Shown: in pieces, positions 46,105 through 46,227 of the stretch
Numbering within the stretch: the stretch's first letter is position 1
Layout of the letters: every line of letters begins with the position of its first letter
Origin: Actinomycetota bacterium
GTDB lineage: Bacteria > Actinomycetota > Thermoleophilia > UBA2241
NCBI GenBank assembly: GCA_003132585.1
Contig: PKYG01000123.1
Span: 532 to 46,758, forward strand
Length of the DNA: 46,227 nucleotides
Direction: 5' to 3'
Program-made: the position numbers and the translations under genes
The notes under the pieces: model-generated
The model's database searches: none
What the model was told of the DNA's origin: nothing
Seen by the model: the letters and a program-made list of their open reading frames with translations, nothing else

Positions 46105-46227
46105 TGAGTATGGAGACTGTGTAAGACGTCGAGCACACCCTACGCTTCTCCACGTAAGAGGTCTCCGGTCCTCGTGGACGCGTGGGATATGCAGTCTGTG
46201 TACGCCAGGTCAGAGCCCGTCCGTCGG

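Noticed and set aside
46088-46110. Plus-strand GCCGAACAA near 46100 as another attC
   Set aside because: Wrong orientation relative to the array, no matching R' box or palindrome, and it overlaps the protease start codon region.
1-46227. CRISPR array
   Set aside because: No regularly spaced identical short repeats seen. The 84-bp repeats are dispersed and internally variable; only two are near-tandem.

Overview
High-GC, anaerobe-flavoured bacterial window. Main blocks, left to right: (1) cobT/cobU (minus) behind a well-conserved cobalamin riboswitch. (2) The 3' half of a tRNA-Arg(CCT), followed by an IS110-family transposase. (3) A corrinoid-dependent methyltransferase-type cluster: UroD-family protein, two divergently encoded corrinoid proteins, DUF1638-like protein, CobW-like GTPase and a GntR/UTRA regulator. 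(4) MarR + MFS exporter, PRC-barrel-like protein and menA, set among IS3-type remnants. (5) A HEPN-motif gene whose stop codon lies in an attC-like site. (6) An amino-acid uptake/catabolism locus: two ornithine-cyclodeaminase-family enzymes, two aminotransferases, a diaminopentanoate-dehydrogenase-like protein, a PLP lyase, an ABC transporter and an XRE-cupin regulator. (7) A defence-like island from about 31.2 to 46.1 kb. This island holds a DUF4062 module, a tightly overlapping six-gene minus-strand operon (sigma/alpha-CTD-like multi-HTH protein, PLD-helicase, 56-aa protein, DndD-like SMC ATPase, possible DndE-like small protein, radical SAM enzyme), and an integron cassette segment with three recognisable attC sites. 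The strongest candidate for an undescribed system is the six-gene operon at 33684-42688. It looks Dnd-like but has no visible DndA/DndC and carries a radical SAM enzyme. A separate unclassified feature is an 84-bp element present five times with near-fixed spacing. All family calls come from reading motifs in translations; no database search was run.
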